From Planctomycetes bacterium syqfu (GTDB lineage: Bacteria; Planctomycetota; Phycisphaerae; Phycisphaerales; Phycisphaeraceae), in contig CP087563.1 in NCBI GenBank assembly GCA_020974905.1, positions 5,704,001-5,768,000 of the forward strand: a stretch of DNA of 64,000 nucleotides, in the 5' to 3' direction. This document shows positions 16,683 through 23,280 of this stretch, in pieces. Each line of letters starts with the position of its first letter. Position 1 is the first letter of the stretch. The notes under the pieces were generated by a model. That model saw only the letters and a list, made by a program, of their open reading frames with translations. It was not told where the DNA came from and searched no databases. Both the position numbers and the translations under genes were made by a program.

Positions 16683-17486
16683 TTAATGCTTGAGTTTGAG
16701 ATTGGTCGTTTGATTGGATGTGGGCGTGTCGGTCTGTGTCATGGCATCCATCAAGGCATACCACGACAACGGCAATTCAATCGGCAGGCCATAACGATTC
16801 TTGGCAATGCAGGCAGGACTACCAACGCAACGCATGACGCGCTCGCCACCATCTTTGCCCAAGCCGGAAGCCAAGGTGCGGTTACGATTGAAGCCTGCAT
16901 CTTCAGTTTTGGTGATGATCTTGCGTGTGGCAAACAACACGGCATCGGCCCACTCGGTGATCACGGCATTGGCATGTTTATGCAAGCGTGGGGAAAAACG
17001 GTCATACGCACCGACCTCGGGATCGGAGAAGGTTTCAACCTTGGAGTGTGCCAGCAGGATGATGCACATGTTCTGCTTAGTGCGCAGTGTGTCCAAGCCG
17101 GAGAGCAGCATGCGCCACAGCGTCAACGCATGCGTGTAACCTCGCGCGTAGCCGCCATCGACCTTCTCGATGCTGTTGACGCCGTAGTCCTTGCAAAGCC
17201 GATCCCAGATCAGGCGTTCGAGCCAGTCCAACGAATCGATGACAACGCTTTGATATTCGTGTTCGTCTTTGATCAATGAGTCGATGGCGTTGATGACATC
17301 GTCAAACGTGGTGGCCAGCGGAAAACTCGCACAATCGATCTGGTCCAGGCCGTCTTCGGTTTGGATGAAAATGGGATTTGGTGCTTGCGATGCCGTCGTG
17401 GATTTACCGATACCTTCGGTGCCATACAGCACGATGCGCGGTGGGGATTGACGTTTACCAGTATGGATCTGTTGCAGTAGGGACAT
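16683..17486 (-). CDS. Sak4-like RecA-fold recombinase ATPase
   Basis: 267 residues. Walker A is 'LYGTEGIGKSTTASQ' at about residues 20-34; the Walker B segment is 'YQSVVIDSLDWLERLIWD' near residue 85. A 'NMCIILLAHSKVETFSDPEVGAYDRFSPRLHKHANAVI' region follows, as in phage AAA-24/Sak4 proteins. Sak4 is a RecA-core single-strand annealing protein working with a phage SSB. Here it sits between an exonuclease gene and a DUF669 SSB-like gene, which fits a two-component recombination system. Confidence 0.85.
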   Translation of the reverse strand: MSLLQQIHTGKRQSPPRIVLYGTEGIGKSTTASQAPNPIFIQTEDGLDQIDCASFPLATTFDDVINAIDSLIKDEHEYQSVVIDSLDWLERLIWDRLCKDYGVNSIEKVDGGYARGYTHALTLWRMLLSGLDTLRTKQNMCIILLAHSKVETFSDPEVGAYDRFSPRLHKHANAVITEWADAVLFATRKIITKTEDAGFNRNRTLASGLGKDGGERVMRCVGSPACIAKNRYGLPIELPLSWYALMDAMTQTDTPTSNQTTNLKLKH

Positions 17487-17625
17487 AAATCAATTTCCTG
17501 TATATGATGAGTAAAACAAGTCGCCTGCTCCGAACCCCCGGAAGTCATGAAGGGCAACTTTCTGGACTTCCGGGGGGTAGGCGATGAAATGTAAGAGGAC
17601 AATTCCGGAAAAACTTCCGGGGGGG
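17487..17625. other. Spacer with three CTTCCGGGGG words
   Basis: 139 bases between the exonuclease and the Sak4-like gene. It holds one inverted pair (17535-17544 and 17567-17576) and a third copy at 17614-17623 preceded by TTCCGGAA. No gene seen. The inverted pair could form a GC-rich hairpin with a 22-base loop. Confidence 0.7.
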
Positions 17626-18447
17626 TTAGGCGGCGGTGAGGGTGCGGATGGATTCGTAGCCGGTGGGCCAATGATCAGTCTTCTGACATGTTTTCAACCG
17701 CTCAATCGCTGCTTCGTTCTCGTTGGCAGCGTCGTCCAAAGAATCTTCACTGACACGCCAGACGCCGCAACGGTAAGGTTCCTTCTTCTCCACAGCCACG
17801 ATGTACACCGGCACCAGTTCACCGATCTGTTCGCACAACACCGATTGGTAAAAGGCAAGCTGGTTGATGTAGCGATACTTGCGAGCATCCCACTGGAACG
17901 CCGACAAATCCTTGCACGTTTTTAAGTCCACAATGCCGCGGTGCGGATGTAGCCAGTCGATGCGAATCTGACAATCGACATCCCAACGATTCACACGAAC
18001 CACCCCTTCAGCACGCCCATAGAGCAGTAAGTCCACAGCTTCACTGTTCATGCTCACGCCACTGGTCAGGTTCTCAATCTTGTCGATGTCGTCGAAGTGG
18101 ATGCCGGGTTTGCCTTGTGCCTGAACCCAATTCTGGAAGGCTTGGGATTCTTTGCCGAAGGGCTTTTTCGTTTTGGGATTGATCGGGCCGCCTATTGCGA
18201 ATTGGGATTCATATGCATCACGGCCTTCCAGAATTCGGCAGTGTGCAGCACGCCCGAGCAGATAGGCTTCGGTTTCCTTGGCTTGTATCAATGCCAATTG
18301 TTTCTTGCGGTAAAGCCATGGGCAGGTCATGAAGTCGATCAGTTGATGACTCGACAAATATTGCTTTGCTTTGGCGTGGTATTCGTCAGCCGGTTCCGTA
18401 CCCAGCATGCTCAGGTCAATGTTCAACTCATCGAATATTTTCGTCAT
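17626..18447 (-). CDS. PD-(D/E)XK phage exonuclease (RecE/DUF3799-like)
   Basis: 273 residues. 'LSSHQLIDFMTCPWLYRKKQLALIQAKETEAYLLGRAAHCRILEG' is the start typical of RecE-type and DUF3799 nucleases. The catalytic core is 'QIRIDWLHPHRGIVDLKTCKDLSAFQWDARKYRYINQLAFYQSVL', with D in 'RIDW' and DLK as the PD-(D/E)XK residues and the QxxxY helix after it. It would chew 5' ends to make 3' overhangs for annealing. It is the first gene of the minus-strand recombination operon; AGGAG precedes its ATG. Confidence 0.87.
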   Translation of the reverse strand: MTKIFDELNIDLSMLGTEPADEYHAKAKQYLSSHQLIDFMTCPWLYRKKQLALIQAKETEAYLLGRAAHCRILEGRDAYESQFAIGGPINPKTKKPFGKESQAFQNWVQAQGKPGIHFDDIDKIENLTSGVSMNSEAVDLLLYGRAEGVVRVNRWDVDCQIRIDWLHPHRGIVDLKTCKDLSAFQWDARKYRYINQLAFYQSVLCEQIGELVPVYIVAVEKKEPYRCGVWRVSEDSLDDAANENEAAIERLKTCQKTDHWPTGYESIRTLTAA

Positions 18448-18490
18448 ATCAGTCTCCTCGTGTTGCAGTCGTGCGGCACACCACGTCCGC

Positions 18491-18528
18491 CCATAACTGT
18501 TATTTGCCGCAGAGGGGCGATTTTGGGA
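18491..18528 (-). promoter_or_regulatory. Shared operator/promoter-like element, copy 2
   Basis: Partner of 3102-3138. The palindrome ATAACTGTTAT is at 18493-18503, followed by TTGCCGCAGAG and TTTTGGGA. It lies 43 bases upstream of the exonuclease start. Confidence 0.6.
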
Positions 18529-18550
18529 TGCAGGGACATGAAATCACCTT

Positions 18551-18601
18551 CCTGACAGGTTTAGTGACATGTCCCTGCAAGCCCTGACAGGCTTAGTGAC
18601 A
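18551..18601. repeat. Direct repeat pair in control region
   Basis: Two 19-base copies, CCTGACAGGTTTAGTGACA at 18551 and CCTGACAGGCTTAGTGACA at 18583, spaced 32 bases (about three helical turns), which suits cooperative operator binding. Confidence 0.7.
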
Positions 18602-18737
18602 GGTTGTCTGACATATGTCTGTTCGCTGACAGGTCCATCTCTACAGACATGTCCCCGGTGGTGCCACGATCATGAAAAACAGATGGCCCAGAGCGTCTGG
18701 GCAAATGCGAAAAGCCTGTTTTTCAAGAGGAAAAGGC

Positions 18738-19280
18738 ATGACAGAGGAAAAGTTGTTGGCGTTGTACGAAGGGGTTTTTGAACCATGGAAGATGCGATTG
18801 GCCTTGAGCCGGATCAAGGCGATGCGGTTCCCAAAACGTGATTGGGGGGACATGATGCAGGAAGCTGCCATGGTGATTTGGTCCTTTGAATTTGTCCCTG
18901 CAAAGGCCAATGGAGCGACGGAATTGACGGTTCTGTATGCCGTCATCAATCAACATTTGCTGGACTTGATGCGGAAACGCTGCCGTTACCGCAAGCGATA
19001 TGAGAAGGTGCTTCGCCAACTGGGGGTTCACGAGGATGGCACGTTCCATGGCGAAGAGCCGTCCAGCGAAATGCTCATGCCTGTGACGATGGATGTGCAG
19101 ACGGCCACGGAGAAGTTGCCGGACTTTGAGAAGGACATCGCGTTCCTGTTGTCCCAAGGCTACAACTGCAACGAAATTGCTGGCATGTATGAATGCGAAT
19201 GGAAAACCATCAATAGGGCAATGCAGCGAATCAAGGCATGTTTTGATGCAGTGGATGTGAATGGGGAGTTGTTGAAATGA
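18738..19280 (+). CDS. Phage-encoded sigma-70-like factor
   Basis: 180 residues from the ATG at 18738, which has GAGGAAAAGG upstream; the frame extends 66 bases further but without a site. The N-terminal half resembles sigma region 2 ('FPKRDWGDMMQEAAMVIW', 'YAVINQHLLDLMRKRCRYRKRYEKV'). The C-terminal 'LPDFEKDIAFLLSQGYNCNEIAGMYECEWKTINRAMQRIKACF' is a region 4-type HTH. It could direct RNA polymerase to prophage promoters or act as a regulator. It heads an overlapping operon with two mini-genes and the integrase. Confidence 0.65.
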   Translation: MTEEKLLALYEGVFEPWKMRLALSRIKAMRFPKRDWGDMMQEAAMVIWSFEFVPAKANGATELTVLYAVINQHLLDLMRKRCRYRKRYEKVLRQLGVHEDGTFHGEEPSSEMLMPVTMDVQTATEKLPDFEKDIAFLLSQGYNCNEIAGMYECEWKTINRAMQRIKACFDAVDVNGELLK

Positions 19281-19483
19281 ATCAGGTTGTACAGCGTTCC
19301 CAAACGCCGGTTCAAAGATTTACCCCACATTCGCCAGAACTGACTGGACATTCTTTGAACCTTGAGGCTCAATGTGACACCCCGGAAGCCCCGCCCCCGG
19401 AAGTTTACGTTCCGAAAAGTCCAAAGATCTTTCAGACATTCCGGGGCTTCCGGGGGCGGGGGCATTGGAAACTCGGTGGATGA
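19277..19483 (+). CDS. Small unknown ORF between sigma-like gene and integrase
   Basis: 68 residues. Its ATG overlaps the stop of the sigma-like gene and its stop overlaps the ATG of the next mini-gene (ATGA), so it is probably translated. The second half, 'EAPPPEVYVPKSPKIFQTFRGFRGRGHW', is encoded by a GC-rich stretch containing dispersed CCCCCGGAAG words and a 14-base inverted repeat, so the sequence is shaped by DNA repeats. It may simply be a spacer that keeps coupling. Function unknown. Confidence 0.45.
   Translation: MNQVVQRSQTPVQRFTPHSPELTGHSLNLEAQCDTPEAPPPEVYVPKSPKIFQTFRGFRGRGHWKLGG
19380..19455. repeat. GC-rich inverted repeat built from the dispersed word
   Basis: CCCCGGAAGCCCCG at 19380-19393 and CGGGGCTTCCGGGG at 19442-19455 are perfect 14-base arms with 48 bases between. 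Each arm includes a CCCCGGAAG word, and further full words start at 19394 and 19447. The structure could form a strong hairpin in the transcript just before the integrase. Confidence 0.8.
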
Positions 19484-19635
19484 CGGAGGATTTGATTGCT
19501 CGAACGCAGGAAGCGTGGGGCGATTACCTTGGCAGAGAAGTAGATCGAGAGGAAGCCATGGAGATTTTGTTCAACGTGCAACAGATTGCGTTGGCGTTTT
19601 ACCTGACCGGCACGGAAGGAGATTCTGACGAATGA
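19480..19635 (+). CDS. 51-residue helical protein upstream of integrase
   Basis: ATG at 19480 overlaps the previous stop; TGA at 19633-19635 overlaps the integrase ATG. The protein is acidic and helical: 'MTEDLIARTQEAWGDYLGRE...EEAMEILFNVQQIALAFYL'. Its coupling to the integrase suggests a role in recombination control, such as a directionality factor, or simple co-expression. Many planctomycete-type mobile elements carry similar tiny acidic ORFs here, but I do not recognise a named family. Confidence 0.6.
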   Translation: MTEDLIARTQEAWGDYLGREVDREEAMEILFNVQQIALAFYLTGTEGDSDE

Positions 19636-21263
19636 ATATTGTGGTATGGGCACGCGTGTCCTCACGCGAGCAAAGCGAAGGTTATTCTTTGGATGCACAA
19701 ATTCGCATCAATCGCGACAAGGCTGATCGTGAAGGTTGGAACATCCTGCGTGAGTTTGTCGTAGCCGAATCCGCTCGACGCGGGGCAGAACGTGCGACAT
19801 TCAACGAGATGTATCAATGGGTCAAGAAGAACGCAAAACGCCTTAATATTGGGGCTATTCTGGCACACAAGCTGGATCGCATCTGTCGCAACATGCGCGA
19901 TGCGGTCCGCATGCAGGAACTCGAAGACACGACGGGTGTGAAGATGGCTTTTGTCGATAACGAGTTCGGCCCCGGTGCAGCAGGTGCGTTGAGCTTCAAC
20001 GTCATGGCTGCCATCAGCCAGTACTACAGCGACAACCTGCGACAGGAAGTGCGCAAAGGCCAGGAAGAAAAAATACGCCAAGGCTGGATGCCATGCGGTG
20101 TGCCGTATGGCTACAAGAATTCTGACGACCGCAACGAACCGATCAAGCCGCATCCCGAACGTGCCAAGTTGGTGATGCGCATTTTTCAGTTGTATTCGCA
20201 AAGTGGCATGACCTTCGACATGATCGGCGAACAGCTTCACAAGGAAGGTTACATCTTCCGTCCCAGTTGCCCACGCATGACGCCAGGCAGCATCTCCTAC
20301 ATCTTGGCCAATCGATTCTACGTCGGCGACATCGTTTGGAAAGGTGAAATCTATCCAGGCAAGCATCAACCCTTGGTAGATCGTCGCACCTTCCAACTCT
20401 GTCGCGACATACTCAAAGGCAAGAACCGCCGACTTAAACGCATGTCACACACCTACGCCAATGGCCTGTTTGTCTGCGAACACTGTGGCAGCATGATCAC
20501 CGGCGAACGCATCCGCCGAAAACTCAACGATGGCACAGTGCGAATTCACAACTACTACCGCTGTGCCAACAACCGTCGAGCCGACGACCATCCACGCGTT
20601 CGTTGGAAAGAAGCGGACTTGGAGAACGCCATCGTCGAGCAACTCGAATCCATGCGTCTGCCTACGCCGGAACTGCGTGAGTGGTTCAGCGAAGTGATGG
20701 ATGCGGAGTTTGGCCGATTGCGAAACGATCAGAACCATCAGAAGCGTGTATTGGGTCGCAAGAAAGTGGAATTAGAAAAACAGAACGCCCGATTGTTGTC
20801 CCTGTATCTGGAAGGGCACCTCGATGCAGGGACATATCAAGACAAATCTGTGTCCCTGCAAGGCCAGATTGCAGAGGTCGAAAAGGGCATCGCTGCTTGC
20901 AGGGACATGGAATCGACAAGCAGGGACTCAGCCAAAAAGGTATTCGACTTCACGCAACAGGCTGCCGAGATCTGGCACGGTTCAAAGAAGGCCGGAAAAC
21001 AGCGCATCCTGCGAGCGATATCTTTGAACCGGACTTTGAGTGATATAAGTCTTTGTATAGAAAAAAGAAAGCCGTTCAGTTTTTTGACTGAACGGCTTCC
21101 TGTTCTAACAAGTCGCCGCTCCCTTTCCAAGTTTGAACGCATACCGCTTGAGTTTCTGTATTGGTTCTTGGATTCCACGTTACAACACGGTGCAATTGAG
21201 GAACTTATGGAGGATTGGGAAAGCGGGGCGTTTTTCATTGGATCAGGGAGTGACGATGGATAA
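19632..21263 (+). CDS. Large serine recombinase (phage integrase)
   Basis: 543 residues. The N-terminal resolvase domain has 'WARVSSREQSEGYSLDAQ' with catalytic Ser10, 'AHKLDRICRN', and 'NVMAAISQYYSDNLRQEVRKG'. The recombinase domain follows ('PYGYKNSDD', 'RPSCPRMTPGSISYILANRFYVGDIVWKG'), then a zinc ribbon ('GLFVCEHCGSMITGERIR...YYRCAN') and a coiled coil near residues 360-430. It integrates the phage between attP and attB and is the rightmost prophage gene. Its coding sequence holds three TGTCCCTGCA words and an antisense terminator near its 3' end. Confidence 0.94.
   Translation: MNIVVWARVSSREQSEGYSLDAQIRINRDKADREGWNILREFVVAESARRGAERATFNEMYQWVKKNAKRLNIGAILAHKLDRICRNMRDAVRMQELEDTTGVKMAFVDNEFGPGAAGALSFNVMAAISQYYSDNLRQEVRKGQEEKIRQGWMPCGVPYGYKNSDDRNEPIKPHPERAKLVMRIFQLYSQSGMTFDMIGEQLHKEGYIFRPSCPRMTPGSISYILANRFYVGDIVWKGEIYPGKHQPLVDRRTFQLCRDILKGKNRRLKRMSHTYANGLFVCEHCGSMITGERIRRKLNDGTVRIHNYYRCANNRRADDHPRVRWKEADLENAIVEQLESMRLPTPELREWFSEVMDAEFGRLRNDQNHQKRVLGRKKVELEKQNARLLSLYLEGHLDAGTYQDKSVSLQGQIAEVEKGIAACRDMESTSRDSAKKVFDFTQQAAEIWHGSKKAGKQRILRAISLNRTLSDISLCIEKRKPFSFLTERLPVLTSRRSLSKFERIPLEFLYWFLDSTLQHGAIEELMEDWESGAFFIGSGSDDG
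21061..21098 (-). terminator. Antisense intrinsic terminator inside the integrase
   Basis: A perfect 12-base stem (21069-21080 with 21087-21098) and a 6-base loop. Read on the minus strand the stem is followed by TTTCTTTTTTC (21061-21070 complement), a good T tract. It would stop transcription entering the prophage from the convergent gene 21604-22896. Confidence 0.7.
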
Positions 21264-21603
21264 CGGTTGTTGGATACGATTTGATGCTGATTGGAGGCGT
21301 TTGTTTGGATTGATTTTACACAGCCCGGTGCCCAATGAACACTCATTTGCACTTTGAAAACCACATGACAGATGCCATTACTGATGAGGTCTGTCACTGG
21401 GACAAGATCATTTCATGCAGGGACAATTGTGGATAAGTCACTGCAAAGTCCCCGCGCGATGTCCCTGCATTGTCCCTTTGAAATATACTCGATTCAAAGA
21501 TTGACAATGGTAGTGTTGGAATACATCAAAGCCTTAAGTTTTTTGATAATCGGAGTATTGACCACCTCACATCACTACCAGTTGGCCAGATCAAGACAGA
21601 TAT
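21264..21603. other. Gap downstream of integrase, possible att site region
   Basis: About 340 bases with no convincing gene. It holds two TGTCCCTGCA words (21416, 21460). An attachment site is expected here because the integrase is the last prophage gene, but the other prophage end is outside the window, so no core repeat can be matched. Confidence 0.45.
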
Positions 21604-22896
21604 CTATATCCCGCACGCTTGTATGAACTCGGTGAACTGACTCTCCGTCATATACCACTGGTTCCACCAAGCTTCCGCTTCCTCCGGATCATTGATCAGC
21701 CAATGTTTGCCGAACTGATTCCACTGTAGGTCGGAACAGATGATCGGTGGGAGTTTGAGGTTACCCAGTGCGCCGAGTGTCGTTGCCACGGTTGGTGTGA
21801 TGCCCACAGCATCAAACGTTTCGTTACCAGCCGCAACGATTGTGTTCAGGCGATCCGAGAATGGACCTTCTGTGGCTGCCGAGGATACTTCGTCGAGAGC
21901 ATTTCTCGCTGTTTTCTCCAGTTCTTCAAGCGACGGTAGGCCTGCTGTCTGAACAGCTTCATCCACCCACTGTCGCGGGTTATCTATGTGTTCACTTGTA
22001 GCATGAAAAGCGATCACGAGATAGGCGTAACCGCGATCACGGCGTTTGATTGCTGCAGTGTTCCGGTCACCCCAGGGTGCAAACTCATCCGGGATCACTA
22101 GTGAATCGAATGTACCATCGGTGAGATTCAGGCAAACAGATGCAAGTGCGCTAGCCAGCGGATAGGCGTGGTTCGCCGCGATCAGATCCAGACGATTTGC
22201 AATCAGGTGAACGGCCGTTGAGTATTTGCCAAGAGTTGGCGTGTAAAGCGACTGCCTCCATTTGGACTGAATTTGAGTGAATTCGACCTGACGTTCTCCA
22301 TCGTTGAGCTGAGCGGCAAATATATTCTGGGCCGCCAACTCGAAATGCATCGCCGATGATTCAAGAAGTGCAGCAACTGAGAAAGGTACTCTACATGCCT
22401 TATCACCAGTGGACCAGAAGTATCCCGTAAAAAAGATAGGTGACGTTGCATCCAACCTGCCCCGCAGGTCGAAGCGCATCCCGCAGGAATGCTGGTATAT
22501 CCAGTTATCTTCAGGACCAGCAGTGCGGTCGTTTTCGATAGTCGAGTAGTACTCAGCGAAGTGATCGCGATCTTGCCACCGCCGGTAATCAACAATGTGG
22601 TGAAACTTTTCGGGGTCATTGGCTAGGTGTGCATGAATTGCGTTGAACATGCGGACGAGTTGCTCGCGTCCCCAAACTGTGGCAACGTGATCGATCCAGT
22701 GCCGAAGTTCGTGAAATAAAAGTGGCAGGACGGTGATGCATTCCTTGGGATCACGATTGGTCAGCGCACTCTGAAACTGCGTGCTGTCGATTTCGCTGAG
22801 TTCTATGAATTGTGCGCTGGGGTGGTAGTACGCGAGCGTCTTTGTCGCGGGAAATACTTTCCACGGGTTGTTCGGTGACAGGTCTGCTTTGCTCAT
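21604..22896 (-). CDS. Putative HExxH metallopeptidase-like protein
   Basis: 430 residues from the ATG at 22896 (GGGTAA upstream); a TTG 27 bases earlier is possible. The segment 'LPLLFHELRHWIDHVATVWGREQ' holds an HExxH zinc-binding motif (residues 62-66 from this ATG) in a hydrophobic helix. A third ligand is not obvious; acidic residues in 'LLESSAMHFELAAQNIF' are candidates, as in gluzincins. No signal peptide or membrane segment, so cytosolic. It stands beside the integrase end and may be accessory cargo. I do not recognise the family. Confidence 0.6.
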   Translation of the reverse strand: MSKADLSPNNPWKVFPATKTLAYYHPSAQFIELSEIDSTQFQSALTNRDPKECITVLPLLFHELRHWIDHVATVWGREQLVRMFNAIHAHLANDPEKFHHIVDYRRWQDRDHFAEYYSTIENDRTAGPEDNWIYQHSCGMRFDLRGRLDATSPIFFTGYFWSTGDKACRVPFSVAALLESSAMHFELAAQNIFAAQLNDGERQVEFTQIQSKWRQSLYTPTLGKYSTAVHLIANRLDLIAANHAYPLASALASVCLNLTDGTFDSLVIPDEFAPWGDRNTAAIKRRDRGYAYLVIAFHATSEHIDNPRQWVDEAVQTAGLPSLEELEKTARNALDEVSSAATEGPFSDRLNTIVAAGNETFDAVGITPTVATTLGALGNLKLPPIICSDLQWNQFGKHWLINDPEEAEAWWNQWYMTESQFTEFIQACGI

Positions 22897-22999
22897 GGAG
22901 TTACCCTGCTTGCTGCTTTCCAATCATTTAGATTGGCTATGTAGTGCACGATGATGCCCTCCCTCGCTGGGCGTCATGCATTTACGGATCAGCGATAAG

Positions 23000-23241
23000 T
23001 CACACCTTTGCTGGCTTAATCGCATTGCCAACCTGGGTTCCGACGAAGGCCCCAATCGCGCCCCAACGGAACCACCCGCAGCGCCCAATACGCCAACGAC
23101 CGAGGCTCCGAGCGCCATGTTCTCGTGCCGCTCAGCCGCCTTCTTCTCCTTTGATAACGGCGCACATGTCGTGCCGTTGCAGCTGACCTGTGACAGGATG
23201 TGTCGCACATGTGGAAAAATTTCCAACGCATGGATGAGCAT
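23000..23241 (-). pseudogene. Small glycine-zipper protein with frameshift
   Basis: One frame reads '...NGTTCAPLSKEKKAAERHENMALGASVVGVLGAAGGSV', then the frame one base back continues 'WGAIGAFVGTQVGNAIKPAKV' and stops (TGA at 23000-23002). The joined sequence has the repeated small-residue pattern of a glycine-zipper membrane helix pair and ends naturally. Restoring it needs one extra T near 23061-23067. It may be a dead gene or a sequencing error. Glycine-zipper proteins can insert in membranes; no function is assigned. Confidence 0.5.
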
Positions 23242-23280
23242 TGCCAGGGTGTAAAATATCAGAATTCATGATGGGCATGA

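Larger units (their letters stand above)
18448..18737. promoter_or_regulatory. Divergent control region of the prophage
   Basis: Lies between the minus-strand recombination operon and the plus-strand sigma-integrase operon. It contains the shared element (18491-18528), two direct repeats of CCTGACAGGYTTAGTGACA (18551-18569 and 18583-18601, 32-base period), a third partial copy near 18625-18634, the palindrome GACATATGTC (18610-18619), and two TGTCCCTGCA words. Such density of repeats fits a phage operator switch. Which protein binds is unknown. Confidence 0.7.
18529..21469. repeat. Seven copies of TGTCCCTGCA around the integrase
   Basis: Exact copies on either strand at 18529, 18570, 20825, 20851, 20898, 21416 and 21460 (10 bases each). 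Two are in the control region, three inside the integrase coiled-coil coding region, two just downstream. None was seen elsewhere in the window. About 0.006 copies would be expected by chance in 3 kb. They may mark binding sites for a recombination or repressor protein. Confidence 0.85.

Noticed and set aside
18448-18737. CRISPR-like array from the CCTGACAGG repeats
   Set aside because: Only two full copies, 13-base spacing and no cas genes; operator repeats are the better explanation.
19662-20396. 244-codon minus frame inside the integrase
   Set aside because: Antisense to a protein with a complete set of serine-recombinase motifs.
21264-21603. Attachment site core sequence
   Set aside because: The other prophage end is outside the window, so no direct repeat can be matched.
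21372-21626. Plus-strand frame of 84 codons after the integrase
   Set aside because: It lacks a ribosome site, spans the TGTCCCTGCA words, and ends inside the convergent HExxH gene.
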